Below are positions 28,985 through 38,549 of a stretch of DNA of 64,000 nt, in pieces. The notes below the pieces were generated by a model. It had not been told where the DNA came from. It did no database searches and worked only from the letters and a program-made list of their open reading frames with translations. Position 1 is the stretch's first letter; the number at the start of each line of letters is the position of its first letter. The stretch is from Methanothermococcus okinawensis IH1 (lineage in GTDB: Archaea > AGJL01 > Methanococci > Methanococcales > Methanococcaceae): the NCBI RefSeq assembly GCF_000179575.2, contig NC_015636.1:845495-909494 (forward strand), read 5' to 3'. The position numbers were made by a program, and so were the translations under genes.

Positions 28985-30271
28985 TTAATCCAAAATCTCT
29001 CCAAATAAGCCAAAGGTTTTTGCATCGGTTATTTTTATTTTTCTAAATTCTCCAATTTTTATGTTTTTATCGCTATTAAATTTAACAACTTTGCAGTTAT
29101 GAGCAATTCCTTTATTATTTTCGGTGATTAAAACCTTTAATGTTTTTCCAATATAGTTTTTATTGTTTTTATAGCTGAGCTCTCTTCTTAATTTATCTAG
29201 TATCTCAGACCTTTTTTTTCTAACTTTTGTATCGACCTGTTTTAATTTAGCCGCTTCTGTATGCCTTCTCTGAGTGTATTTTGCACCATGAATATAATCG
29301 GGATTTAGTTTTTTCAAAACTTCAAGGGTATTTTCAAAGTTTTCTTCTTTTTCAGTAGGGAATCCAACAATTACATCGGTATTAAAGTTTAAATCTTTTA
29401 CTTTTCTTTTAAATTCATTTACTATATCAATAAATTCATCTACGGTATATCCTCTTTTCATATCCTTTAAAACTTTGTCATCTCCACTTTGAATAGGCAG
29501 ATGTAAGAATTTTGAAACCTTGTCATTTTGATATGATGCTATGAGCTCATCCATAATCTGAGTAACATTTTTCGCATGCATCATTCCAATTCTCATATCG
29601 AATTCTCCATCGATAGAGGCAATATCATTTATTAAATTCGGTAAGGTATCGTTTTTATCAAATCCATAGCATGCTGTGTCCTGTGAAGTTATAAGAATAT
29701 GTTTTACTCCTTTGTTTATAAATTCCTCTGCCTTTTTAATTAGTAAATTTCTATTATAGGATATTAATCTTCCACGGGCAACCTTAACTATACAGTAGGT
29801 GCATTTTCCAATACAACCCTCCGAAATAGGCAACGGCATAATTAAAGAGTTTTCAGGGTTCGTAGGCGTTAAGTATTTTAATTTATCATCTATATCTACA
29901 TTAGAATTATTATTACCACCTATATTGCAGTGATTATAGGTTGTATAATCATGAACTATTTTTCCAGATAGATGTGCTTCTTTTGGCATTATTAAAACAT
30001 CGCCTATATCCTCTACCTTTTCCCTCAAAGCCTTTGGCATACATCCCGCTACAACAACTTTTTTGTTTAAGGATTTGAAATGTTTTATTCTTGAAATCAT
30101 TTTATGCTCTGTTTCTAACCTAACTGCACATGTATTTATAATTACAACATCTGCATCTTCTGGATTCTGAACTATTTGGAAATCTTTAAAAGTTACTATT
30201 GAATTTTTTATAATAATGGTATCTGCGGCATTAAGTGTGCATCCATATCCTTCAATATATATTTTTTTCAT
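28985..30271 (-). CDS. tRNA t6A37 methylthiotransferase (archaeal e-MtaB type)
   Basis: 428 residues, radical SAM. The N-terminal UPF0004 domain (EGYGCTLNAADTI, VIINTCAVRLETEHK, VVAGCMPKAL) supplies three cysteines for an auxiliary cluster. The radical SAM motif is EGCIGKCTYCIVKVARGRL, and a C-terminal TRAM domain ends the protein. It converts t6A37 to ms2t6A37 in ANN-decoding tRNAs, acting after the Kae1-Bud32 product encoded at 12477. GAGGAAAAT precedes the start. Confidence 0.9.
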   Translation of the reverse strand: MKKIYIEGYGCTLNAADTIIIKNSIVTFKDFQIVQNPEDADVVIINTCAVRLETEHKMISRIKHFKSLNKKVVVAGCMPKALREKVEDIGDVLIMPKEAHLSGKIVHDYTTYNHCNIGGNNNSNVDIDDKLKYLTPTNPENSLIMPLPISEGCIGKCTYCIVKVARGRLISYNRNLLIKKAEEFINKGVKHILITSQDTACYGFDKNDTLPNLINDIASIDGEFDMRIGMMHAKNVTQIMDELIASYQNDKVSKFLHLPIQSGDDKVLKDMKRGYTVDEFIDIVNEFKRKVKDLNFNTDVIVGFPTEKEENFENTLEVLKKLNPDYIHGAKYTQRRHTEAAKLKQVDTKVRKKRSEILDKLRRELSYKNNKNYIGKTLKVLITENNKGIAHNCKVVKFNSDKNIKIGEFRKIKITDAKTFGLFGEILD

Positions 30272-30466
30272 ATTTTCCTCACATTTAATTATTTTATAAA
30301 AGTTTAAATTATATTAATTTTAAATTGAATTTGATAATTATAAATTTTATATTTTAATGTTAAAGAGTTATTAAAAGATTATATAATAATGTATTAGATA
30401 ATAAGGATTATATAAAATAAATATATATGGATGTATGTTAAATAATAATTTAGATTTAGGGGTAAT

Positions 30467-31006
30467 ATGTTTAAAAAAATTATCATTTTAATAGTGGTTT
30501 TTAGTTTATTGGGAATGGTTTATGGTGAAACGATAAATATTGGGGATTTAGAAGTAAAAAATTCTTCTCCTTCTGACAATTTAACTTTTAAGTTAAATTT
30601 AAATGGAAATAAGTATATGTTAAAATTTACTCATTATGGAAATATAAACTGGACAATAACACCATCTATAACCTTATACTTAAATAATCATGATATATCT
30701 ACATTTGATAAGAATAATAGTGGGCTAGGCTGGAATAAGAAGTCTAAAAGTATTGTTGTGGATAAATCTAATTTTAATATTGGAAACAATACACTAAAAT
30801 TGGAATCAAATGGACCAATCAAAAAATATACCTATTATAAACTTAAAGATATAATTTTAATTGTAAATAATACCAACACTTCAACTAATTCTACTTCAAG
30901 TAATACTTCAACGGCAAAAGCACCAATTCCGACTCCTGCAATAGTTATTGGAGTTTTAACAATGATTTTTATAATGTTTAAATATAAATATAAAAATGAA
31001 TTATAA
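30467..31006 (+). CDS. Secreted, membrane-anchored hypothetical protein
   Basis: 179 residues. An N-terminal signal peptide (FKKIIILIVVFSLLGMVYG) is followed by a beta-rich extracellular domain of about 110 residues, then a Thr/Ser/Asn-rich linker (NTNTSTNSTSSNTSTAK) and a C-terminal membrane helix with a basic end (FKYKYKNEL). Several NxS/T sequons suggest N-glycosylation. The layout is that of an archaeal cell-surface protein. No family was recognised. Its end overlaps the convergent mptD by 6 bases. Confidence 0.65.
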   Translation: MFKKIIILIVVFSLLGMVYGETINIGDLEVKNSSPSDNLTFKLNLNGNKYMLKFTHYGNINWTITPSITLYLNNHDISTFDKNNSGLGWNKKSKSIVVDKSNFNIGNNTLKLESNGPIKKYTYYKLKDIILIVNNTNTSTNSTSSNTSTAKAPIPTPAIVIGVLTMIFIMFKYKYKNEL

Positions 31007-31369
31007 AATCTCTTCAACATACATTAATGGATAATTTAGCTCTTTTATGTATTTTAATCTTAACAATGCTATGGTGTTATTTACTTTTATCTTTAATTTA
31101 ACATTTAACATATTGCCATCCAATGAAACATATTTATCCTCTTTTAAATCTCCAACAATTTCCACCTTGATATCCTCAACACAGGGCTGGTTTTTCATAG
31201 ACTCTTCAATAGATTTTTCAAGTAATTCCTTATTTTTTAAACTTACAGGAGCTCCGACAAATTGATGAAACAATGCACCCAATGTAATACCACCTTCAAA
31301 AACTGCCCTTTCCCTATCTGATAAATTTTTAAAGTAGCTGTTAAATATTTCATTTTCTTCAAGTTTCAT
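31001..31369 (-). CDS. mptD: 7,8-dihydroneopterin aldolase, archaeal type (MptD)
   Basis: 122 residues. Conserved segments are NSYFKNLSDRERAVFEGGIT, LGALFHQFVGAPVSLKN, SMKNQPCVEDIKVEI and the end NYPLMYVEEI, all closely like the characterised methanococcal MptD. It cleaves 7,8-dihydroneopterin to 6-hydroxymethyl-7,8-dihydropterin in methanopterin synthesis. GGTGAAATT precedes the ATG. Confidence 0.9.
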   Translation of the reverse strand: MKLEENEIFNSYFKNLSDRERAVFEGGITLGALFHQFVGAPVSLKNKELLEKSIEESMKNQPCVEDIKVEIVGDLKEDKYVSLDGNMLNVKLKIKVNNTIALLRLKYIKELNYPLMYVEEIL

Positions 31370-31416
31370 AATTTCACCGTATTTTATTATTTTATTATTT
31401 TTATCTATATTTTATA

Positions 31417-32478
31417 TCAATTATTTATATATTCTTCCTTAAACACCCCATAACATACATTTAAAACTTCTTTTATAACTTCCTCTTTATTTCTTCCTTT
31501 TTCATATTTTGCATTTAAACCTGCGGCTTCTGCATGACCTCCACCTTTTCCACCAAGTTTCTTTGCAATCTTTTCCATTAAACTTCCAAGATGAACTTTT
31601 TTTGAAATGGATTTCCTGCATCTTGCACTTATTCTTATTTCTCGGTCTTTCTTCCTAACTGCAACCACAAAAGATACATCTGCACCAATTGATACTATCG
31701 TTTTTGCACAGGAAGCCTCATGGGAGCTCACATGAGATAGTGCAATAATACATTTATTTAATTCCCTTAATTCCATTCTACTACAAGCCTTTAAATGAGC
31801 TATCCTCTTACTTTCATCACTTTCCTGAGTAAGAAGGTATAAAATCTTCTGGAAGCTTATCCCTTTTATAAGCCATGCTATTGTATTGAATGTTCCTTCA
31901 TTTGCAAGTTTCAAATGCTTTGTATCATATACTATTCCGCATAGCAAAGCTGTTCTGATGTTCTTTGGAGGGTATATATTCATCTCTCTAAATATATTAG
32001 AAACTATTTCGCATGTAGAGGGGGATTTTTCATTAACTATATATAAATCGCATAAATTTATTAAATCTGTTTTTCTGTGGTGGTCTATTAATATTATCTT
32101 TGAATCCTTTAATTTATTTTCATCAACAGATACTTGGTTTAAGCTGGATGTATCTACAAAAAAAACCACTTTTGATAGTTTTGGGGAATATACAATCTCA
32201 ATATCTTCGTTTAAGTCTTCCAATATGGATTTTGATAATTTGCTTACAGAATTTGCCGAGATTCTAATGTTTTTATTTTTTGATTTATTCAATGTATCTG
32301 CAAGATATTTTAATCCAATAGCTGCACCAACTGCATCGGGGTCTGCATTGTGATGACATAAAAATAAAATATCGTTCTCATCTCTAAATATCTTTTTTAG
32401 TTGGATTATAATATTTTCACTGTTATTACTGTCATTATTACCTTTATTATTATTTTCGTTAATTTTAGTCTCACACAT
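31417..32478 (-). CDS. DHH-family phosphoesterase (nanoRNase/RecJ-like)
   Basis: 353 residues. The DHH domain shows LCHHNADPDAVGAAIGLKYL, VVFFVDTSSL and ILIDHHRKTD; the C-terminal DHHA1 domain ends with GGKGGGHAEAAGL. The family hydrolyses short oligonucleotides, pAp or single-stranded DNA; the exact substrate is open. An Asn-rich start of about 25 residues precedes the domain. It follows the mptD gene region on the same strand. Confidence 0.85.
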   Translation of the reverse strand: MCETKINENNNKGNNDSNNSENIIIQLKKIFRDENDILFLCHHNADPDAVGAAIGLKYLADTLNKSKNKNIRISANSVSKLSKSILEDLNEDIEIVYSPKLSKVVFFVDTSSLNQVSVDENKLKDSKIILIDHHRKTDLINLCDLYIVNEKSPSTCEIVSNIFREMNIYPPKNIRTALLCGIVYDTKHLKLANEGTFNTIAWLIKGISFQKILYLLTQESDESKRIAHLKACSRMELRELNKCIIALSHVSSHEASCAKTIVSIGADVSFVVAVRKKDREIRISARCRKSISKKVHLGSLMEKIAKKLGGKGGGHAEAAGLNAKYEKGRNKEEVIKEVLNVCYGVFKEEYINN

Positions 32479-32809
32479 AATTACACCGCTAATTATAAAA
32501 TATAAAATTAAATTAAATTTGGAGCTCCTTAAAATTAAGAAAAATAGAAGTAGAATAAATATAATTATTATACCCTCATCTATATAATCGGTTAAATATT
32601 ATATTCCTATAATTATATATTATTTACCGTAAATAATGGAAATATATAAAAAATAAAGACTTTATTGGAGCTCCTATCTAAGTGATAAATATATATAATT
32701 ATTATCTAATAATGACTAACCGATATAAGAATATGAGTGAAAAATTATTTAAATGATATTCTTTAAAGTAGCTTATTAATTAATTTTATTAATTAAATTG
32801 AGGGAAATA
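32479..32809. other. Divergent promoter region with two intergenic GGAGCTCC palindromes
   Basis: 330 AT-rich bases between two divergent genes. GGAGCTCC occurs twice (32521-32528 and 32667-32674), although the surrounding sequence is almost free of G and C. TATA-like runs lie near 32690 and 32740, and GAGGGA before 32810 is the ribosome binding site of the next gene. Confidence 0.6.
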
Positions 32810-34036
32810 ATGGATGCGGTAATATTATGTGCTGGGAAAGGAACAAGATTAATGCCATTAACTGAAAATAGACCAAAACCAATGATTCCAATCGCAGGAA
32901 AGCCTATTTTGGAGCATATAATTAATAAAATTGAAGGTTTTGTAGATAATATCTATTTGATTGTGAAGTATAAAAAGGAGATAATAATAAACCACTTCAA
33001 AAACCATCCAAAAATAACCTTTATAGAACAGAAAGAAATTGATGGAACAGGATATGCTGTTTTAATGGCAAAGGAATATATAAAGGATGATTTTTTAGTA
33101 ATAAACGGCGATATTGTATTTGATGACGATTTAAAAAATATTGTAGATTATAAAAATGCAATGGCACTAACTGAGGTAAGTAATCCTGAAAATTTTGGAG
33201 TTGTGGTTTTAGATGATGAAAATAATATAATAGAATTACAGGAAAAGCCTAAAAATCCAAAATCTAACCTTATAAATGCAGGCATATATAAATTTGAAAA
33301 AAACATATTTGACATATTGGAAAATTTAAAACCATCGAAAAGGGGAGAAGTCGAGCTCACCGATGCTATATCGGAGCTCATCCAAAATGGAAATATGAAA
33401 GGTATAAAATTAAATGGATATTGGAATGATACTGGAAGACCTTGGGACTTACTGGATGCAAATAAACATCTTTTAAAAAATATTAAAACTGATATAAAAG
33501 GAAAAATCGGAAAAAATGTGGTAATTGATGGAAATGTGATAATAGAGGAGAGTGCAGAGGTAAAACATAATAGCGTAATTGAAGGTCCTGCAATAATAAA
33601 ATCTGGTGCAATAGTTGGACCCCTAGCATATATTAGACCAAATACCGTTTTAATGGAGAATACAGGGGTTGGAAATTCATCCGAGATAAAAGGGAGCATT
33701 ATAATGAAAAATACTAAAATACCTCATCTTTCATACATTGGTGATAGTATAATTGGAGAAAACTGCAATATAGCCTGCAATACCATTACGGCAAATTTAA
33801 GATTTGATGATAAGCCTGTTAAAGTAAATATAAAGGGAAAAATCGTTAAAAGCGTTAGAAAACTTGGGGTAATAATGGGAGATAATGTAAAAACAGGGGT
33901 TCAGGTTTCGTTTATGCCGGGGGTTAAAATTGGGAGCTCATGTTGGCTTGGAGCAAACTGCTTAATTGATAAAGATGTGGAATCAAACAGTTTTGTTTAT
34001 AAAAAAGAGGAGAAAATAATAATCGATAAAAGATAA
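32810..34036 (+). CDS. Bifunctional sugar-1-phosphate nucleotidylyltransferase/acetyltransferase (GlmU-like)
   Basis: 408 residues. The N-terminal nucleotidyltransferase domain starts AVILCAGKGTRLMPLTENRP with KPM, then VINGDIVFDDDL and the NxGxY region (LINAGIYKF). From about residue 230 there is a left-handed beta-helix of hexapeptide repeats (GKNVVIDGNVIIEESAEVKH). Archaeal members make UDP-GlcNAc or dTDP-glucose from the sugar-1-phosphate and may acetylate glucosamine-1-phosphate. The ATG at 32810 follows GAGGGA. Confidence 0.88.
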   Translation: MDAVILCAGKGTRLMPLTENRPKPMIPIAGKPILEHIINKIEGFVDNIYLIVKYKKEIIINHFKNHPKITFIEQKEIDGTGYAVLMAKEYIKDDFLVINGDIVFDDDLKNIVDYKNAMALTEVSNPENFGVVVLDDENNIIELQEKPKNPKSNLINAGIYKFEKNIFDILENLKPSKRGEVELTDAISELIQNGNMKGIKLNGYWNDTGRPWDLLDANKHLLKNIKTDIKGKIGKNVVIDGNVIIEESAEVKHNSVIEGPAIIKSGAIVGPLAYIRPNTVLMENTGVGNSSEIKGSIIMKNTKIPHLSYIGDSIIGENCNIACNTITANLRFDDKPVKVNIKGKIVKSVRKLGVIMGDNVKTGVQVSFMPGVKIGSSCWLGANCLIDKDVESNSFVYKKEEKIIIDKR

Positions 34037-34158
34037 TATTTTTTATATTTCTATTTATTCCATTATTTATTCTATTATCTATTTTATACTTTTTTATTTT
34101 TATTTTATTTTGCTATTATTTCATATTTATTATTTTCATTATTTTTATTTTATATCTA
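34037..34158 (+). terminator. T-rich terminator region after the GlmU-like gene
   Basis: About 120 bases of repeated short T runs with hardly any G, immediately after the stop codon at 34036. This is the usual intrinsic termination signal of euryarchaea. It lies between the rightward nucleotidylyltransferase gene and the leftward argD, which are convergent. Confidence 0.5.
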
Positions 34159-35385
34159 TTATTTATTTTTATTCATCTCCGAAAATACCTCATCCAATGC
34201 ATTAACCAATTCATCAATATGTTCTTTTTTCACAATAAGTGGTGGTAGGAATCTTAAAACAGTATCCGATGTGCAGTTTATTAAATACCCCTTTTCAAGC
34301 ATTTTTTTAACTATATCTCCTCCGTTGAATGATAATTCCATTCCTACCATTAATCCTAATCCTCTAACTTCCTTTATAAATGGATATTTATCTTTAAGAG
34401 CCTTCAATTTATTTGTAAAATACTCTCCCATTTTTTGGGCGTTTTCCAATAGGTTTTCTATGATGCTAACTGATGCATAGGCACTTGCACATGCCAATGG
34501 GTTTCCACCAAATGTCGTACCATGAGCTCCGGGAGTAAATGCATCAGCTATTTTTTCCTTTGCAAGTGTGGCACCTATTGGGAATCCACCGCCGAGAGCC
34601 TTTGCAAGCGTCATTATATCTGGTTTTATATTGTAATTTTCACAGGCAAACATCTTCCCAGTTCTTCCCATTCCACACTGAACTTCGTCAAATATCAATA
34701 CAATATTCGTATCATCACAGAGCTCCCTAACGCCTTTTAAATAATCTTTATCTGCAACATGTATTCCGCCCTCTCCTTGAACTGGTTCAAGCATTATGGC
34801 AGTAGTTTTATTGGTTATATTTTCCTTCAAAGCTTCTAAATCGTTAAATGGAACATATTTAAATCCTTTTGGAAGTGGCCCGTATCCCTCTTGATATTTT
34901 GGTTTTGCCGTGGCTGTTACAGTGGTTAAAGTCCTCCCGTGGAAACCATGTTCCATTGTAATAATTTCTCCTTCTCCAATGTTGTTATTTTTTCCATATC
35001 TTCTTGCAAGTTTTATTGCAGCTTCGTTTGCCTCCGCACCGCTATTTGAGAAAAAAGCCCTATCTAATCCGCTCAATTCAACAAGTTTTTTTGCCAATTT
35101 TACCTGTGGAACTATATAATATATATTTGAAGTATGTATAAGTGTTTCAGCCTGTTTTTTTATAGTTTCTACCACATCTGGATGGCAATGTCCAACATTA
35201 TTTACGCTAATTCCTGCAAGGAAATCCAAATATTTTTTGCCGTTTATATCTTCAACATACATTCCATTACCTTTAATAAGGACAACAGGAAGTCTTCCAT
35301 AAGTTTTCATTATATATATTCCATCTTCTTCCATTATACTTTTTTCGTCTATATTATCATATATTTCATCAAAAAATTTAGTCAT
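34159..35385 (-). CDS. argD: Acetylornithine aminotransferase
   Basis: 408 residues, fold-type I PLP enzyme for arginine synthesis, possibly also acting in lysine synthesis. Seen are FLAGISVNNVGHCHPDVVET, FFSNSGAEANEAAIKLAR, GFHGRTLTTV, LIFDEVQCGMGRTG and the lysine motif [27 protein letters not shown] precedes the start. The window also encodes argG. Confidence 0.95.
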   Translation of the reverse strand: MTKFFDEIYDNIDEKSIMEEDGIYIMKTYGRLPVVLIKGNGMYVEDINGKKYLDFLAGISVNNVGHCHPDVVETIKKQAETLIHTSNIYYIVPQVKLAKKLVELSGLDRAFFSNSGAEANEAAIKLARRYGKNNNIGEGEIITMEHGFHGRTLTTVTATAKPKYQEGYGPLPKGFKYVPFNDLEALKENITNKTTAIMLEPVQGEGGIHVADKDYLKGVRELCDDTNIVLIFDEVQCGMGRTGKMFACENYNIKPDIMTLAKALGGGFPIGATLAKEKIADAFTPGAHGTTFGGNPLACASAYASVSIIENLLENAQKMGEYFTNKLKALKDKYPFIKEVRGLGLMVGMELSFNGGDIVKKMLEKGYLINCTSDTVLRFLPPLIVKKEHIDELVNALDEVFSEMNKNK

Positions 35386-35646
35386 TAAACCACCATAAAT
35401 TTAATATGAGTTTATAATAGAGTTTAAAATTATAATTATAATAATTATAATAATTGCATATTTACTAATATAAAATTATCTAATAGTATATTATAAATTG
35501 GAAATATATAAATAAAGGTAGAAATAATTAATAAAATAAATTATATAAATTAATAAAATAAAATAATAAATAAATAAAATAAAAAATAATATAAAATAAG
35601 GATAAAACCTAAAAAGGAAAAAGATAAAACTAAAACTGTGGGAATT

Positions 35647-36252
35647 ATGCACTATTTTTCTGAAAAACCAGAATCGGCACATAAAGAAATAACAATTGAA
35701 GGAATTTTAAGAAACAAAAAACTTACTTTTAAAACAGATACAGGAATATTTTCCCCTAAGAAAATAGATAAAGGTACTAAAATATTGGTTGAAGCACTAA
35801 AATTAAATAAAAACTACGATGTGCTTGATATTGGGTGTGGATATGGTGTTGTGGGCATAGCAATAGCCGATGAGGTAAATTCCATAACAATGACTGATAT
35901 AAACAAAAGGGCAGTGAGATTGGCAAAAGAAAATATAAAATTAAATGATACAAGTAAGGATAAAAATATAAGGGTTGTTCAGGGGGATTTGTATGAAAAT
36001 GTTAAGGATAAAAACTACGATATGATTATTTCAAATCCTCCAATAAAGGCAGGGAAAGAAACAATCCATAGAATAATAAAAGAAGGAAAGGAACTTTTAA
36101 AGGATAATGGTAGTATTTGGTTAGTTATTCAGACAAAACATGGGGCAAAATCACTTACAAAATTTATGGAAGAGGTTTTTGGAAATGTGGAAGTGGTCAC
36201 TATAAAAGGAGGATATAGAGTATTAATGTCTAAAAATGATAAAAAAGGATAA
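35647..36252 (+). CDS. Class I SAM-dependent methyltransferase (RsmC-like, MJ0882 family)
   Basis: 201 residues. DVLDIGCGYGVVGIAIADEV is the SAM-binding motif I. The catalytic-type ISNPPIKAG matches the NPP(F/Y) signature of N-methyltransferases acting on exocyclic amines of nucleobases. The whole protein resembles MJ0882, whose structure is of the RsmC type. The substrate is presumably rRNA, but this is unproven. The ATG at 35647 is chosen because the family starts MxHYxSEK. Followed 28 bases later by flaK. Confidence 0.85.
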   Translation: MHYFSEKPESAHKEITIEGILRNKKLTFKTDTGIFSPKKIDKGTKILVEALKLNKNYDVLDIGCGYGVVGIAIADEVNSITMTDINKRAVRLAKENIKLNDTSKDKNIRVVQGDLYENVKDKNYDMIISNPPIKAGKETIHRIIKEGKELLKDNGSIWLVIQTKHGAKSLTKFMEEVFGNVEVVTIKGGYRVLMSKNDKKG

Positions 36253-36280
36253 AAGATAAAAAGATAATTTAAGGGATACT

Positions 36281-36976
36281 GTGATAAATTATATATTTGG
36301 TTTAATGGGACTTCTTTTGGCATCCATACAGGATTTTAGAAGCAGGGAAATTGAGGATTATATTTGGGTATCTATGGTAGTTTTTGGATTGGGATATCAT
36401 ACATATTTATCAATTACCACTGGAAATTATTATTATTTAATTAGTTCTGTATCTGGGTTAGTAGTATGCTTTATACTGGGCTACTTAATGTTTTTATGTG
36501 GGGTAGGTGGAGGAGACGGCAAGGTATTGATGGGTATGGGAGCTCTTACTCCCAAGTATAATATGCCTATTTATTCCACTTTTGGAAGTATTTTGAATAT
36601 TAATTATGTCCCTACATTTCCAATAATGGTTTTTGTAAATGGTATGTTTTTTATGATTTTTTTGCCAATAATTATTCTTTTAAAGAATCTTATAAATGGA
36701 GCTAAACCCAAAAGCATTAAACAATTTATTATATTATGCTTTGGAGAAAAAATGAAAGTTAAAGATGCAAAAAATAAAAATAGATTAATAATGGGACATG
36801 AAAATAATTTTAAATTTTTTCCTTCATCAGAAGAAGATGATTTTTCAAAATATGATGATAATGAATATATTTATGTAACCCCCATGATTCCATTAATAAT
36901 TCCCATCACATTATCTTATTTAATTACTCCATTTATTGGAGATTACCTGATTTATATGTTAATTCCTTTTAAATAA
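36281..36976 (+). CDS. flaK: Preflagellin/prepilin peptidase (FlaK type)
   Basis: 231 residues, polytopic membrane aspartic protease (A24). The two catalytic aspartates lie in [14 protein letters not shown] (about residue 18) and in [19 protein letters not shown] (the GxGD motif). It trims the signal peptide of archaellins and pilins before assembly. A hydrophilic insert (about residues 150-195) precedes the last helix, typical for methanococcal FlaK. GTG start with AGGGATA upstream. EppA, a related enzyme for pilins, is the main alternative. Confidence 0.82.
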   Translation: MINYIFGLMGLLLASIQDFRSREIEDYIWVSMVVFGLGYHTYLSITTGNYYYLISSVSGLVVCFILGYLMFLCGVGGGDGKVLMGMGALTPKYNMPIYSTFGSILNINYVPTFPIMVFVNGMFFMIFLPIIILLKNLINGAKPKSIKQFIILCFGEKMKVKDAKNKNRLIMGHENNFKFFPSSEEDDFSKYDDNEYIYVTPMIPLIIPITLSYLITPFIGDYLIYMLIPFK

Positions 36977-37002
36977 AATAAATATAAAATATATTATAAC
37001 GA

Positions 37003-37848
37003 TTAATCCAATTCAATATTATATAATTTCTCAATATTTTCTTTATGTATTATATGAGCTCCTTCTTCATCAAGTAATCCTAAGTCCATAAGTTTTCTTG
37101 TTCTTCTAGGGACTGTTTTTATTCCTAAAACAACGCCAGGTCTTTTTAAATCATCTATATAATCGGTTTCCATAACAAATCTAAGAGATTTTTTTACAGC
37201 TTCCACAACAGGTTTAGATGCCACTATTGACGGAAATATACCATATTTTTCTCCTTCTAAAACCATATCCCCACAGTGGTGTTTTATAACTCTTTCAGGA
37301 TTTAAATTAACAGATTTTGCCATATCTCTAAATTCTTTAAACTGATTTTCTGATGCACTTTCAGCATGGATTTGAATGGCACAGTCCAAATCCTTTGCAA
37401 GTTCCATGGCGTATAATAATATCTCATTTGAAGCTTCCCATATCTCATCATTAACTGGATAGTGAGGTCTTCCAACTTCACCGATGCCGACCAAATAATC
37501 ATTTTTCTCAACGAGCTCCTTTGCATAATTTAATGCATCAATCATTCTGTTTTTTGCATCATTTAATGCTATACCGTTATTTACCATTACTGTTAATTCT
37601 GCTGGGTGAGCTCCTACTAAACCATAAGCTCTCACATCATCTACATTTTTATTTATGGTTTCAATGTCTTTTAACAACACATCCATGGGCTTTTTTAAGT
37701 TGCCATCAAATGCAGGTTTATTTAATACTATCATTACTTTTCCACCTGCATTTTTAAAGATTTTTGCAACCTTTTCAGCACCATATCCATTTATATCATC
37801 AACATGAATGTGGTTGTCAGTAATTGGAATATCTTTTATATTTTCCAT
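37003..37848 (-). CDS. TatD-related metal-dependent hydrolase
   Basis: 281 residues, amidohydrolase-like TIM barrel. The N-terminal ITDNHIHVDD carries the HxH metal ligands. YGLVGAHPAEL, LVGIGEVGRPHYPVNDEIW, AIQIHAES and RVIKHHCGD supply the other ligands, and MVMETDYI-like FVMETDYIDDLKRPG the final aspartate. The archaeal subgroup has no proven substrate; TatD proteins act as nucleases. AGTGAAAC precedes the ATG. Confidence 0.78.
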   Translation of the reverse strand: MENIKDIPITDNHIHVDDINGYGAEKVAKIFKNAGGKVMIVLNKPAFDGNLKKPMDVLLKDIETINKNVDDVRAYGLVGAHPAELTVMVNNGIALNDAKNRMIDALNYAKELVEKNDYLVGIGEVGRPHYPVNDEIWEASNEILLYAMELAKDLDCAIQIHAESASENQFKEFRDMAKSVNLNPERVIKHHCGDMVLEGEKYGIFPSIVASKPVVEAVKKSLRFVMETDYIDDLKRPGVVLGIKTVPRRTRKLMDLGLLDEEGAHIIHKENIEKLYNIELD

Positions 37849-37884
37849 AGTTTCACTTTAATTTATATTTTTTAATTATTAATG

Positions 37885-38310
37885 TTATATATTCCATCCA
37901 TATAATGCATTTCCTTTATAATTAATCAATTTTAAATAATTTATAGGGGTTTCACCATAAAGAGGTTTTATTATTAAAGGAATATCGTATTTTTTGCATA
38001 TATTTAGTATAAATGGTTGTAAATCTCTTGGAGGTCTTATAGAATATATTAAATCCACATTTTCATAAATATTTAATTTTGGATTAAATAAATCATCAAC
38101 AAAAGCATTTAATCCTTCTTTTTTTGCATTATTTACAGCATCTTTATTGGCATCTATTACGATTAAATTTATATTTTCATGAATATTTAGGGATTTTGCC
38201 ACATTGTAATAGTAGCCGATTCCTATTTCAATAATTTTAAATGACTCATTTTTACTATTTTTATTTTTATTTTCGATATAATTTTTAATATAATCACATA
38301 TATAATCCAT
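37885..38310 (-). CDS. UPF0146-family protein (Rossmann-like)
   Basis: 141 residues. IIEIGIGYYYNVAKSLN and LIVIDANKDAVNNAKKEG resemble a SAM-binding fold; DLIYSIRPPRDLQPFILNIC and IIKPLYGETPINY are the conserved family segments. The methyl acceptor, if any, is unknown. GGTGATGTT precedes the ATG. Same strand as the TatD-like gene, 36 bases upstream of it. Confidence 0.78.
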   Translation of the reverse strand: MDYICDYIKNYIENKNKNSKNESFKIIEIGIGYYYNVAKSLNIHENINLIVIDANKDAVNNAKKEGLNAFVDDLFNPKLNIYENVDLIYSIRPPRDLQPFILNICKKYDIPLIIKPLYGETPINYLKLINYKGNALYGWNI

Positions 38311-38549
38311 AACATCACCATATCATATTATATTATAAAATATCATAATATTATTATTCAGAGGATGAAAAATAAATATAAAATAAATTTAAAAATAAAT
38401 AAATATTATAAAAAAATTAAAATGATAATAATGTGATAATTATAAATAGATTAAAATTATTTTATTTTCTTCTTATTTTTATTATTCTTATTAACCTTAT
38501 TTTTTATTATTCTTTTTTATTTTTTACTTAAAGATTGGATATGATAGAT

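Noticed and set aside
33148-33699. 183-codon ORF antisense to the nucleotidylyltransferase gene
   Set aside because: Product is low-complexity Ser/Phe/Ile, typical of antisense frames in AT-rich genes.
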